Made by a program: the position numbers and the translations under genes. Positions 46,023 to 54,468 of a stretch of 64,000 nucleotides of DNA are shown here, one piece after another. The stretch comes from Microbacterium sp. ET2. Its GTDB lineage: Bacteria > Actinomycetota > Actinomycetes > Actinomycetales > Microbacteriaceae. The stretch is taken from assembly GCF_030347395.1 (NCBI RefSeq), contig NZ_CP128170.1, positions 2,418,001-2,482,000 on the forward strand, in the 5' to 3' direction. The stretch's first letter is position 1; every line of letters starts with the position of its first letter. Below the pieces are notes generated by a model that saw nothing but the letters and a program-made list of their open reading frames with translations, ran no database searches and was not told the DNA's origin.

Positions 46023-47387
46023 ATGCGTTTCCATCGAAGTGCTGCGCTTGCCGTGGTCGCGTCGGCTGCACTGACTGTTTCCCTCACCTCGGCGGCGTCC
46101 GCAGCGGAAGCCGTACCGATCGAGACCCGGGGCGAGCTCCCTGGCGGCGGGCGCTACGTCGTGTACGAGCCGCTGTCGTGGAACGGCACGCTCCTCACCT
46201 GGAATCCTGGATACGGCGGGGGAGGGCCGGCGGCGTCCGCCGGTCCCTCGGCCGAAGCGGTGGCCTGGTTGACCGAGCAGGGCTACGCCGTCGCCGGCGT
46301 CTCGGCCGGCTCGGGATGGGCCGTGGAGGATCTGCTCGCAGCCGGACCTCAGGTCGTCGAGGTCGTCGAGGACAAGCTCGGCGACGCCGAGCATGTGATC
46401 GCGTGGGGCGCATCGATGGGAGGCCAGGTCTCGGTTGCGCTCATGGAGCAGTCGCCCGACGTCTTCGATGCTGCGCTGCCGCTGTGCGGCTCCATCGCGG
46501 GCGGGATTCCGATGCTGAATGCCGCGCTCGATGGCACCTACGCGCTGAAGACGCTGGTCGCGCCCGACGACGAGCGGCTCGAGTTGGTAGACGTCTCCGA
46601 CGAGGGGGCGCGTCAAGCAGCGTTCCGCGAGGTGCTCGACTCAGCGCAGCAGACGCCCGAGGGCCGGGCACGGATTGCGCTGGCGGCGACGCTGGCGCAG
46701 ATGCCGACCTGGTCTCAGGTCGGCACCGAGAAGCCGGCGCGCAACGACATCGCCACGCAGCAGGATCAGCTGTACCGCATCTTCCTCTGGGGCGTGGTCT
46801 CGCCGCGTCAGCCGCTCGAGCAGCGCGCCGGCGGGAACTTCTCGTGGAACACGGGCGTCGACTACGCCGACGCTCTGCGCGAGTCGGGCGGCACGACGCT
46901 CGTGCGCAAGCTCTACCGTGAAGCCGGAATCTCGCTCGACGACGACCTCGCGGCGTTGAACGCCGGTGATCGCATCGCCGCCGACCGCGACGCGGTCGCC
47001 TACATGCAGCAGAACGCCACTCCCACCGGCGCCATCTCGGGTCCGGTGCTCTCGATCCACGAGACCGGTGACGCCGCTCCGGTCGTACAGCAGGCCGCGA
47101 CCTATGCCGAGCGGGTGAAACAGAACGGCGCGGGCCGCGATCTTCTGGCGCAGACCTTCGTCGATCGGCCGGGTCATTGCGCCTACGCCGACGCCGAGAT
47201 CGCAGCGCTGGTCACGGCGATGCAGCAGCGCCTCGACACGGGCAGCTGGCGGAATTTCGCGAACCCGCATCAGCTGAACAAGACAGCCGATGCCGTCACT
47301 GCGGCCGACGGACTCGAACGCGGGGGCGAATTCACCCGTGAGAACCCTGACGAGATGGTGCGTTCCGAGCGCGAGCCCGACCTATAG
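46023..47387 (+). CDS. Secreted alpha/beta hydrolase
   Basis: A 454-residue protein with a cleavable signal peptide (hydrophobic core followed by ASAAEA) and an alpha/beta-hydrolase domain. The oxyanion region is WNGTLLTWNPGYGGGG, the nucleophile elbow is GASMGG, and the late DRPGHCAY provides the His. The family resembles 3-hydroxybutyrate-oligomer or tannase-like hydrolases. The product should act outside the cell. GAAGGGATGAG precedes the ATG. It is divergent from phnD, so a shared operator is possible. Substrate unknown. Confidence 0.82.
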   Translation: MRFHRSAALAVVASAALTVSLTSAASAAEAVPIETRGELPGGGRYVVYEPLSWNGTLLTWNPGYGGGGPAASAGPSAEAVAWLTEQGYAVAGVSAGSGWAVEDLLAAGPQVVEVVEDKLGDAEHVIAWGASMGGQVSVALMEQSPDVFDAALPLCGSIAGGIPMLNAALDGTYALKTLVAPDDERLELVDVSDEGARQAAFREVLDSAQQTPEGRARIALAATLAQMPTWSQVGTEKPARNDIATQQDQLYRIFLWGVVSPRQPLEQRAGGNFSWNTGVDYADALRESGGTTLVRKLYREAGISLDDDLAALNAGDRIAADRDAVAYMQQNATPTGAISGPVLSIHETGDAAPVVQQAATYAERVKQNGAGRDLLAQTFVDRPGHCAYADAEIAALVTAMQQRLDTGSWRNFANPHQLNKTADAVTAADGLERGGEFTRENPDEMVRSEREPDL

Positions 47388-47528
47388 GCTGATGCCGATG
47401 CCGCACCTGCCGTTCACAACGGTTCCGACCTGGGGGAAGTTCGAAGTTCGTCGGATGTCGGGTGTTCCCCGATCCTTCTGCGCGGACTAGCCCGTCGACA
47501 ATGAGGAGAGATTGCTCCTCGGCGTAAG
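47388..47528. other. Convergent intergenic gap
   Basis: 141 bases between the secreted hydrolase and the convergent TetR gene; no gene, no clear hairpin. Confidence 0.4.
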
Positions 47529-48095
47529 TCAGGAGCCGGATGACGCCAGCGCGCCGTCCACGAGAAGGTGCGCGAGGCGCTCCGGGTCGTACCCGGGAGC
47601 CGTGCCGCCGATGCAGAGGTTCCCGATCCCCCGCAGGAAGGCATATGCCTCGATGGGAGCGCCGTGCGGTGCGGCGGCGTCCAACAGATCGGCGCACACG
47701 GGTACGAGCCGGTCGGTGAGGGACTGGTGGAGCGCGCCGAAGCGCTCCGGGTGGCCCTGCAGGGCGTCGGCCAGGCCATGTTTGGTGACGAGGAACTCCA
47801 CGAAGAGCGTCACCCAGGCGTGCAGTGCCGCGGCGGGGGTCGGGCTCTCGCGCAGCAATGCGGGCCCGGCTGCGGCCGCGGCATCCACCTGGTGCTGGTA
47901 GAGCGCCACGACCAGGTCGGCGCGGGTGGGGAAGTGGCGGTAGAGCGTGCCCATTCCCACCCCGGCCCGCTCCGCGACCGCCCGGACGGGCGCCTGGATG
48001 CCCGATTCGACGAACACCGCCGCGGCAGCCTCGAGGATCGCCTCCTCGTTGCGCTTCGCGTCACGGCGTCTACCGTGTGTCACGACTTCGGCCAT
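47529..48095 (-). CDS. TetR/AcrR family regulator
   Basis: A 188-residue regulator with the TetR HTH (AAAAVFVESGIQAPVRAVAERAGVGMGTLYRHFPTRADLV) and an all-alpha ligand domain. AAGGAGGG precedes the ATG at 48095. It is divergent from an alpha/beta hydrolase gene, with a cluster of GGAACG-type inverted repeats between them, so autoregulation and control of the hydrolase are inferred. The longer frame to 48176 crosses the operator. Confidence 0.9.
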   Translation of the reverse strand: MAEVVTHGRRRDAKRNEEAILEAAAAVFVESGIQAPVRAVAERAGVGMGTLYRHFPTRADLVVALYQHQVDAAAAAGPALLRESPTPAAALHAWVTLFVEFLVTKHGLADALQGHPERFGALHQSLTDRLVPVCADLLDAAAPHGAPIEAYAFLRGIGNLCIGGTAPGYDPERLAHLLVDGALASSGS

Positions 48096-48112
48096 CAGCC
48101 CTCCTTGCAAAA

Positions 48113-48141
48113 CGGAACAACGTTCCGTATCGTTGCGGAAC
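48113..48141. promoter_or_regulatory. TetR operator cluster CGGAAC-AAC-GTTCCG and neighbours
   Basis: A perfect repeat CGGAAC/GTTCCG with a 3-base spacer (48113-48127) is followed by GTTCCG/CGGAAC arms sharing the central half-site (48122-48127 and 48136-48141). It lies between the TetR gene and the divergent hydrolase. Confidence 0.7.
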
Positions 48142-48193
48142 GATGCTCCGCTTAAGTATGGCGGAGTCACCGACATCCCGGAAATGAGACCTC

Positions 48194-49159
48194 GTGCACA
48201 CCCCTGCCCCGCTTCACAACTCCACCATCGTCGCCGCCCTCGACACCGTGCTCGGTGCGCCGGCGCCCGTGGTCTCCGTCGCGCCCGTCACGCTTGCGGC
48301 GCCAGGGCGCCCCTTCCCGCTCGAGGTGAGGGTCTCGGCTCCCGCGCAGGGTCGTGATCTGCCGGTGCTGCTGTTCTCGCACGGAAACGGCTGGTCCCTC
48401 GACGGTTACGCTCCGCTCACGACCTCTTGGGCGTCGCAGGGGTTCGTCGTGGTCCAGCCCACGCACCTCGACTCCCGTCGGCTCGGTATCGGCGTCGACG
48501 ACGACCGGTTCGGTTCGATCTGGCTGGAGCGTCGCGACGACCTCGCGAGAGTGCTCGACCAGCTCGACGTGATCGAGCAGTCGATACCCGGCCTGGCGGG
48601 TCGTATCGATCGATCCTCGGTCGTCGCGGCGGGGCACTCCTGGGGTGCGCACACCGTGCAGTTGCTCCTCGGTGCGCGCATCGTCGGCGCCGACGGCGTG
48701 GTCGGCCGCGATCACCGTGACGATCGCGTCGCCGCCGGCGTGCTCCTCGCGGCGACCGGGCTCGGGGGGGAGGAGCTGCATCCGTTCGCGAAGGCGCACT
48801 TCCCCTTCATGAACCCCTCCTTCGCCGAACTGACGACCCCGACTCTCGTCGTGGCGGGCGACCGCGATCAGTCCAAGATGTCGAGCCGGGGGCCGGACTG
48901 GTTCACCGATGCGTATGTCCACAGCGCCGGGGCGACCAACCTGCTCACGCTCTTCGGCGCCGAGCACTCGCTCGGGGGAATCCCGAGCTGGGAGGCGGCC
49001 GAGACCACCGACGAGGATCCCGAGCGCGTCGCCGTTCTCGCCCGCCTCTCGGCGGCCTACCTGCGTGCGGCCGCCGGCGGCGACCCGGGCGTGTGGCGGC
49101 AGGCTCGCGAGACCTTCGCGCGAGGTGGCGGTGCGATCGGCCGGATCGACAGCCGCTGA
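48194..49159 (+). CDS. Alpha/beta hydrolase (chlorophyllase/lipase-like)
   Basis: A 321-residue cytoplasmic alpha/beta hydrolase, with no signal peptide. The oxyanion segment is LFSHGNGWSLDG, the nucleophile elbow is GHSWGAH, an acidic DRDQSK follows, and GAEHSLGG provides the His. Probably an esterase of the dienelactone-hydrolase/PAF-AH-like group; substrate unknown. Probable target of the divergent TetR. The start is GTG at 48194. Confidence 0.85.
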   Translation: MHTPAPLHNSTIVAALDTVLGAPAPVVSVAPVTLAAPGRPFPLEVRVSAPAQGRDLPVLLFSHGNGWSLDGYAPLTTSWASQGFVVVQPTHLDSRRLGIGVDDDRFGSIWLERRDDLARVLDQLDVIEQSIPGLAGRIDRSSVVAAGHSWGAHTVQLLLGARIVGADGVVGRDHRDDRVAAGVLLAATGLGGEELHPFAKAHFPFMNPSFAELTTPTLVVAGDRDQSKMSSRGPDWFTDAYVHSAGATNLLTLFGAEHSLGGIPSWEAAETTDEDPERVAVLARLSAAYLRAAAGGDPGVWRQARETFARGGGAIGRIDSR

Positions 49160-49180
49160 GCGCCGCCGGACGCGCGCCGG

Positions 49181-50131
49181 TTACTCGCCGTCTTCCGTAA
49201 GGCCCGCCAGCGCGACGGCGGCCGCCTCGGCGACCAGAGCGTCGTCGGTGGCGGCGTCGGCGACATCCCGGGTCGTGAGCACGGCGATGACGATCGGCTC
49301 GCCGTCCGGAGGCCAGACGATGCCGATGTCGTTCCGCGTGCCGTGCCCGCCCGTGCCCGACTTGTCGGCGACGGTCGATCCCTCGGGTGCCCCGGCGCGG
49401 ATGAGGGTGTCGCCCGTGCTGTTGCCGCTCATCCACTCGATCAGCGTCGTCTTGTCGGCGTCCTCCAGGAGGTCTCCGAAGGCGAACTGCCGCAGCGTCT
49501 CGACCAGCGCGCGGGGCGTGCTCGTATCGCGAGGGTCGCCCGGCACCGCCGAGTTCAGCTCGGGTTCCCGGCGTTCGGGCTGCGTGATGTCGTCGCCCGA
49601 TCGCGCGAGCGCGGCGGCGAACCCCTCCGGCCCACCCAGCTGATCCAGCAGCAGGTTGGCGGCGGTGTTGTCGCTCGTGCGGACGGCTGCTTCGGCGAGC
49701 TCGCGGACGCTCAGGCCGGCCTCCACGTACCGCTCCGTGATGGGGGAGTAGCTCACCAGCGCATCGCTGCCGTAGGTCACGACGCGGTCGAGGTCGTCGA
49801 TCTCCTGCAGAATCACGCCGGCCAGCAGCGCCTTGAACGTCGAGGCGTAGGCGAAGCGCTCGTCGGCGCGGTGCGCGACCGTCTCCCCGGTCTCGGTGTC
49901 GAGGGCGTAGATCCCGATCCGGGCCTCGTACCGCTCCTCGAGCGCGCCGAGGTCGGCGCTCAGATCGATCGCACTCGGCGTCGGCATCGGCGTTGAGGTC
50001 GAGGTCGGCGTCGACGTCGGCGTTGCGGCATCCGGCATGTCCATCGACGGCGCGCATGCCGGCGCGATCAGAAGGACGGATGTCGCGAGGACCGCCCCCG
50101 CGAGGGCTCTGGCCCGAGCGATGGTTTTCAT
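49181..50131 (-). CDS. Class A beta-lactamase
   Basis: A 316-residue serine beta-lactamase. The active-site Ser is S97 with K100 (STFK), SDN is at 153-155, the general base is E189 in EPELN, and the KTG-equivalent is KSG at 257-259. An N-terminal signal with an unusual lipobox-like LIAPAC and a Thr/Pro/Ser-rich spacer suggests secretion or membrane anchoring. This full set predicts penicillin hydrolysis; spectrum is not predictable. AGGAGGG precedes the ATG. Confidence 0.93.
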   Translation of the reverse strand: MKTIARARALAGAVLATSVLLIAPACAPSMDMPDAATPTSTPTSTSTPMPTPSAIDLSADLGALEERYEARIGIYALDTETGETVAHRADERFAYASTFKALLAGVILQEIDDLDRVVTYGSDALVSYSPITERYVEAGLSVRELAEAAVRTSDNTAANLLLDQLGGPEGFAAALARSGDDITQPERREPELNSAVPGDPRDTSTPRALVETLRQFAFGDLLEDADKTTLIEWMSGNSTGDTLIRAGAPEGSTVADKSGTGGHGTRNDIGIVWPPDGEPIVIAVLTTRDVADAATDDALVAEAAAVALAGLTEDGE

Positions 50132-50149
50132 TTCCCTCCTGAAGAAGGC

Positions 50150-50193
50150 GGCCCCCTCGAGCGCAGAACCGACGAGGGATGCTCGAGGGGGCC
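50150..50193 (-). terminator. Hairpin with 13-bp perfect stem upstream of beta-lactamase
   Basis: GGCCCCCTCGAGC (50150-50162) pairs with 50181-50193 around an 18-base loop. It lies after the XRE gene (ending at 50399, minus strand) and before the beta-lactamase start, so it probably isolates the two. The rest of 50194-50398 shows no gene. Confidence 0.6.
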
Positions 50194-50398
50194 CGACTCC
50201 ACGTCGCGGGTACGGGTGCCCGCGCGCCGCAGTCAGCCGGGGGAGCGCTGACAGCGTCGCCGATCAGTGGAGCCTTCGGTCAGCGTATTGGTCGCGGCCG
50301 TGGCCTCACCACGTCTCCCGCGCCATCGCCGTCTTTCTCATCTGAACTCAGCGCGCCCCGATCGCTTCGCCCTGTGCATTCGCCGCCGCTGGGCCTCC

Positions 50399-50665
50399 TC
50401 ACGCCGACAGCGCGACGTCCGCACCGCGCGCCTGCTCGGCGATGGCGTCCAGCGACAGGTCGAGCGCAGCGGCGACCGCGGCCACCGTCTCGAACGACGG
50501 GGTGGGCAGTCGCCCCGTCTCGATCTTGCGCAGGGTCTCGGCGGAGATCCCCGCGCACGCGGCGACATCGACGATCGAGCGGCTGCCCCGGGCCTCGCGC
50601 AGGAAGGCGCCGACCCGTCGACCCCGCGCGAGGGTCTCGGGCGTGTGAGGCAGGCGCACCATCAT
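50399..50665 (-). CDS. XRE family transcriptional regulator
   Basis: An 88-residue HTH_3 protein (LREARGSRSIVDVAACAGISAETLRKIETGRLPTPSFETVAAVAAAL). It is divergent from a methionine aminopeptidase gene. TAGGCT on the minus strand (50673-50678) lies 7 bases before the ATG at 50665. An adjacent CGGTAT palindrome is a probable operator. The short product has no effector domain. Confidence 0.87.
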   Translation of the reverse strand: MMVRLPHTPETLARGRRVGAFLREARGSRSIVDVAACAGISAETLRKIETGRLPTPSFETVAAVAAALDLSLDAIAEQARGADVALSA

Positions 50666-50679
50666 GCCGAGAAGCCTAG

Positions 50680-50709
50680 CGGTATTATCGGACCGGTATT
50701 GTTATACCG
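50680..50709. promoter_or_regulatory. Candidate XRE operator: CGGTAT half-site plus CGGTAT-TGTT-ATACCG
   Basis: A perfect inverted repeat (50694-50709) with a direct CGGTAT half-site 14 bases before it (50680-50685), lying between the XRE gene and the methionine aminopeptidase. The half-site adjoins the -10 element of the regulator. Confidence 0.65.
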
Positions 50710-50753
50710 ACCCGCTTGCCCCGCCACCCACCCCGAGACCCCGAAGGCGCCCC

Positions 50754-51530
50754 ATGATCGAGATCCTCAACGCGGGCCAACTCGAGCACGCGCGGTCTGC
50801 GGGGGCCATCGTGGGGGCCACGCTGCGGGAGCTGCGCGAGCGCGTGTCCGCCGGCGTGAACCTCCTCGAGATCGACGAGTGGGCGCGGCAGCTGATCGCG
50901 AAGGCGGGCGCGCAATCGTGCTACGTCGACTACGCGCCATCCTTCGGCAACGGTCCCTTCGGTCACTACATCTGCACGGCAGTCAACGATGCGGTTCTCC
51001 ACGGGATGCCGCATGACTACGCTCTGCAGCGCGGAGACCTCCTCACCCTCGACCTCGCGGTGCTGAAGGACGGCATCGCCGCCGACGCCGCGATCAGCTT
51101 CATCGTCGGTCCCGACAACCTTGGAGCTCCTGAAGACACCGCCCTCATCGCCGTCACCCAGCGCGCGCTCGCCGCAGGCATCGAGGTCGCGCGCTCGGGC
51201 AATCGCATCGGCGACATCTCGCACGCGATCGGCACCGTGCTCACCGACGCCGGGTACCGCGTGAACACCGAGTTCGGCGGCCACGGCATCGGCACCACCA
51301 TGCACGGCGACCCTCATGTGCCGAACATCGGCCGGCCGGGGCGGGGCTACACGCTACGACCGGGCCTCCTCCTCGCCCTGGAACCCTGGGTGATGGCAGA
51401 CACCGACGTCCTCGTCACCGATCCCGACGGCTGGACGCTCCGCAGCGCCACCGGCTGTCGCACCGCACACACCGAGCACACGATCGCCATCACCGACGGC
51501 GACCCCGAGATTCTCACACTCCCGCGATAG
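50754..51530 (+). CDS. map: Type I methionine aminopeptidase
   Basis: A 258-residue MetAP. The five metal ligands are visible as D in LLTLDLAVL, D in IAADAAISF, H in GGHGIG, E in LALEPW and the terminal E in HTEHTIAI. It removes initiator Met from nascent proteins. The family start is IEILNAGQLEHARSAGAI. The gene is divergent from the XRE regulator and probably repressed by it. A second, housekeeping map is expected elsewhere but cannot be seen here. Confidence 0.93.
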   Translation: MIEILNAGQLEHARSAGAIVGATLRELRERVSAGVNLLEIDEWARQLIAKAGAQSCYVDYAPSFGNGPFGHYICTAVNDAVLHGMPHDYALQRGDLLTLDLAVLKDGIAADAAISFIVGPDNLGAPEDTALIAVTQRALAAGIEVARSGNRIGDISHAIGTVLTDAGYRVNTEFGGHGIGTTMHGDPHVPNIGRPGRGYTLRPGLLLALEPWVMADTDVLVTDPDGWTLRSATGCRTAHTEHTIAITDGDPEILTLPR

Positions 51531-51540
51531 CGCTCAGCCC

Positions 51541-52839
51541 TTACGTCACATCCAGCGACCGGTCCGGACCGGCATCCGACACGACGTTCGTCTCATCGCT
51601 CACCGCCGTGGCCCTATCCGCCGGGTCCTTCGCTGCCCGGCTGAGCAGCACGAACGGGACGGCGACGGCGGTGATCACTCCGCTCCAGAGCATCGACTGT
51701 CCATAGCCGCCGATGTCGGCGGCTCGCCCGAGCACCGGCTGCCACACGACGCCCCCGCCCGAACCGAGCAGCGAATCGAAGGACAGCACCGTCGCTCGCT
51801 GCTGCGACGGGATCATGTCGTTGAGGTACGCGCGGCGCACGGGGTCGTCGATGGCCGAGACGATGCCCCATGCGGCGAGCAGCACGACGGCGACCCAGAA
51901 GTTCTGCACGAGTCCGAGGACGACGAGAACGAAGATGCTCCCCACGGTTGCGATGAGGATGACGGTGGTGCGGCGTCGGAACAGCCGCCGCACCCAGGGC
52001 GCGAGTGCGCCGCCGACGATCGATGACCCGGCGAGGAGGGCGGCGGCCAGGCCCGCGATCGAGTACGCCCCTTCGTCGCCCCACAGTTCGAGCAGGTACG
52101 GCTGCAGCGCGTAGAACACGTACATCCCGACTCCGGCGGCGAAGGGGCTCGCCAGCATCAGCCAGCGCACCGGTCGGTTCCCGAGCCCATATGTCACCGA
52201 CGCGCGGAACACGGTCCGCGTCGCGCGCAGCGGTCCCTCGCTGCGATCGGGCGTGAAGCCGAGGTCGCGCATGAGCAGTGCGGCGACGACGAGCATCACC
52301 ACGAGGATTCCGCCGCGAACGAGGAACGGCACTCCCAGGTTGGTCAGCTGTGCGATCACTCCGCCGAGCACCGACCCCGCCAGCATCGCGACGCCGCCGA
52401 CGATCTGGGCTCGCCCGAAGACCGTCTCCAGGCTTCCGGTGTAGCCGGTCGCTCGGAGTGCATCGACGAGCCACGCGTCGACCGCCCCGGAGAAGAACGT
52501 GAAGCCCAGCCCGAGCAGCATCGACACCACGGCCCACGCCCAGAACGGCGACTCCATCACCCAGAGCCACCAGTAGAGCGCGGTCGTGATCGCCAGTGTC
52601 AGTGTGCCGAGGAGGTACGACACTCGGCGGCCGAGGGTGTCGGCCACGACGCCGGTGGGAATCTCGAAGATCAGCATGCCCGCGGTGAAGAACGCGTTGG
52701 CCGCGAACGCCTCCAGGTTGCTCAATCCGGCATCGAGAAGGAACAGCGTGTTGATGCCCCAGATGAAGGAGGCGGCGAGGGTATTGCCGAGCGTGAGCGT
52801 GTAATAGGTGCCCTGCACACGCCGCGGCGTCGGTGTCAT
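51541..52839 (-). CDS. MFS transporter
   Basis: A 432-residue major facilitator with 12 predicted transmembrane segments. Landmarks are GMLIFEIPTGVVADTLGRR (the loop 2-3 motif) and WGIVSAIDDPVRRAYLNDMIPSQQRATVLSFDSLLG. It is a member of the tetracycline/drug-export-like group, but the substrate is unknown. The start is ATG 52839 or GTG 52854. It converges on map. Confidence 0.87.
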   Translation of the reverse strand: MTPTPRRVQGTYYTLTLGNTLAASFIWGINTLFLLDAGLSNLEAFAANAFFTAGMLIFEIPTGVVADTLGRRVSYLLGTLTLAITTALYWWLWVMESPFWAWAVVSMLLGLGFTFFSGAVDAWLVDALRATGYTGSLETVFGRAQIVGGVAMLAGSVLGGVIAQLTNLGVPFLVRGGILVVMLVVAALLMRDLGFTPDRSEGPLRATRTVFRASVTYGLGNRPVRWLMLASPFAAGVGMYVFYALQPYLLELWGDEGAYSIAGLAAALLAGSSIVGGALAPWVRRLFRRRTTVILIATVGSIFVLVVLGLVQNFWVAVVLLAAWGIVSAIDDPVRRAYLNDMIPSQQRATVLSFDSLLGSGGGVVWQPVLGRAADIGGYGQSMLWSGVITAVAVPFVLLSRAAKDPADRATAVSDETNVVSDAGPDRSLDVT

Positions 52840-52916
52840 GCGCTCAGTGTGCACCTCGGCGTCGACGGATGGAACGGTGCGCGAGATTCGGCGGTCGGCG
52901 CGGAGAGGACACGGCG

Positions 52917-53531
52917 TCAGAAAGATTCTGACGGATGCTGCGCCGCGGCGTCGCCGCTCCCCTGCTGCCGCCCCGCGACCGACGCGAACTGCGTCAGGAT
53001 CCGCTCGACGCGGACGGTGGCGTCGACGTCTGTGCCGTCGAAAGCGCCGGCGCGCAACAGGGTGGCGACGCCGTGCGCTAACGCCCAGGCGACCATCGGT
53101 TCGACCAGCAGGTCGTCGGCGAGTCGCTCCGACAGCACGGTCAGCGCGGGGCCGGCTGCGGCTCGATAGTCAGGGTCGGTGCGATGTACGGTCGGGTCTT
53201 CGAACATGACGGCGAACAATCCCGGATGCGACGCGGCGAAGTCGATGTAGACGCGACCGAGCGCGACCAATCGGTCGGCGGGTGAGGTGCCCGGTCGCTT
53301 CGGCGCAGCGAGCAACGCCTCGCGCAGGGCAAGGAATCCCCGCGCAGCGAGAGCCGTGACCAGTCCGTCTCGTCCGCCGAACTCGTAGCCTGGCGCCGCA
53401 TGAGAGACGCCCGCCCGCCGGGCGACCCCGCGAACCGTCAGCTTGTCCGCGCCGACGGTCTCGAGTTCGGTGAGGGCCGCAGCAAGCAGGCGTTCGCGGA
53501 GGGATGCCGCCGGCGACGCGTCGTCCGCCAT
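52917..53531 (-). CDS. TetR family regulator (TetR_C_33-like)
   Basis: A 204-residue regulator with LLAAALTELETVGADKLTVRGVARRAGVSHAAPGYEFGGRDGL as HTH, and a WHG-type C-terminal domain (ALAHGVATLLRAGAF). GGGAGGAAA precedes the ATG at 53531. Two palindromes related to TTGACA-GTCAA lie between it and the divergent small membrane gene, so it probably represses both. Confidence 0.9.
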   Translation of the reverse strand: MADDASPAASLRERLLAAALTELETVGADKLTVRGVARRAGVSHAAPGYEFGGRDGLVTALAARGFLALREALLAAPKRPGTSPADRLVALGRVYIDFAASHPGLFAVMFEDPTVHRTDPDYRAAAGPALTVLSERLADDLLVEPMVAWALAHGVATLLRAGAFDGTDVDATVRVERILTQFASVAGRQQGSGDAAAQHPSESF

Positions 53532-53548
53532 GTTTCCCTCCTCGGGGG

Positions 53549-53561
53549 TTGACAGCGTCAA
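53549..53561. promoter_or_regulatory. TetR operator 1, TTGACAGCGTCAA
   Basis: A near-perfect palindrome 17 bases upstream of the TetR gene; it pairs with the perfect site at 53593. Confidence 0.65.
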
Positions 53562-53592
53562 GCAACCATGCGAACGTATCACACACAGGAAC

Positions 53593-53605
53593 TTGACACT
53601 GTCAA
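53593..53605. promoter_or_regulatory. TetR operator 2, TTGACACTGTCAA
   Basis: A perfect 13-base palindrome with a single central base, 44 bases from operator 1 (start to start) and 53 bases before the ATG at 53659. Confidence 0.7.
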
Positions 53606-53658
53606 CCGGCCTGCCGCCCCGTCAAGTGAGACGCCGCCCGCCCAACGAAGGAGCCCTC

Positions 53659-53892
53659 ATGACCACGACCAGTCGCGCGCAGCGCACCGCCTCGCGAACG
53701 GTGCACATCCTCGTCGCTCTCGTGCTCGGCACGATCGTGTACGCGCCGTCCTACATCGCCGAACCGCTGATGCCCGTCGCGCAATTCGTCGCGATCCCGG
53801 CTGCGATCGTGACCGGCATCTTCCTGTGGAAGCAGGGCCGCATCCGCCAGCTGCTCTCCAGCCGGAATCGCCGGCAGTCGTCCGCGACCTGA
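53659..53892 (+). CDS. Small membrane protein adjacent to TetR (77 aa)
   Basis: A short protein with two predicted transmembrane segments (about residues 15-33 and 39-57) and a basic C-terminus. GAAGGAG precedes the ATG. It is divergent from the TetR gene and downstream of the two operators, so it is the most likely target. Function unknown. Confidence 0.8.
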   Translation: MTTTSRAQRTASRTVHILVALVLGTIVYAPSYIAEPLMPVAQFVAIPAAIVTGIFLWKQGRIRQLLSSRNRRQSSAT

Positions 53893-53903
53893 GCCTCGTC
53901 CCG

Positions 53904-54380
53904 CAGAGGGGCTTCCGCCGAACCAAGGCTGCGGCCCTCTACCACGTCGGCACGAAGGCCGAGCTCGTCGAGCAGGCCTATTCGTCGGTCATCTCCGACT
54001 TCGTGGCGTTTGTGCAGGCTCGCGTCGATGATGCCCCGGGGTCTCTCGAACGTGTCGTCGCGTACGCGGAGGCGCACATCGATTACATGAGGAATCACCG
54101 GGATCACGCGCGGGTGATCGCCGAGACACTGGATGACGCGCACCCCACCGGCATCGATGATCGCCCCGAGACTTCGCGGCGCACCGACCCCGCCGTCGAC
54201 CTCATCGATGCGGCTCGGAGGTCCGGGGGTGCCTCCGCGTCGCCCGAGTCATCGGTCGTCGTCGCCACCGCGCTCCACGGCATGATCGATTCCGCCATCG
54301 CCGCGTGGCTCGATCGGCCCGAGTTCGATCTCGACGCCACGAAGCGGGTCATGCGCCAGTTCGTCGTCTGTGCCGTCTGA
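53904..54380 (+). pseudogene. TetR family regulator lacking its N-terminal HTH
   Basis: The frame shows only the end of a TetR HTH and the ligand domain: AAALYHVGTKAELVEQAYSSVISDFVAFVQ, then an all-alpha domain to residue-like end VMRQFVVCAV. Homology begins about 12 bases after the small membrane gene stops. The preceding frame is Arg-rich shadow sequence, and no start codon or HTH helix 2 is present. A deletion that removed roughly 35-40 codons, fusing this remnant to the 3' side of the previous gene, is inferred. Confidence 0.75.
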
Positions 54381-54398
54381 ACACAGTCGAATGGCCGC

Positions 54399-54436
54399 GC
54401 CCCGGCATCCGTCCGAGAGAATCCGGATGCCGGGGC
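54399..54436. terminator. Bidirectional hairpin terminator, 12-bp perfect stem
   Basis: GCCCCGGCATCC (54399-54410) pairs with 54425-54436 around a 14-base loop. It lies between the TetR remnant and the convergent substrate-binding protein gene. Confidence 0.7.
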
Positions 54437-54468
54437 TCGGCGCTCGACCGTCAGCCCGCGCCTTGGCG

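Noticed and set aside
49970..50030. Repeated GTCGGCGTCGA-like words near the beta-lactamase start
   Set aside because: They encode the Thr/Pro/Ser spacer of the enzyme.
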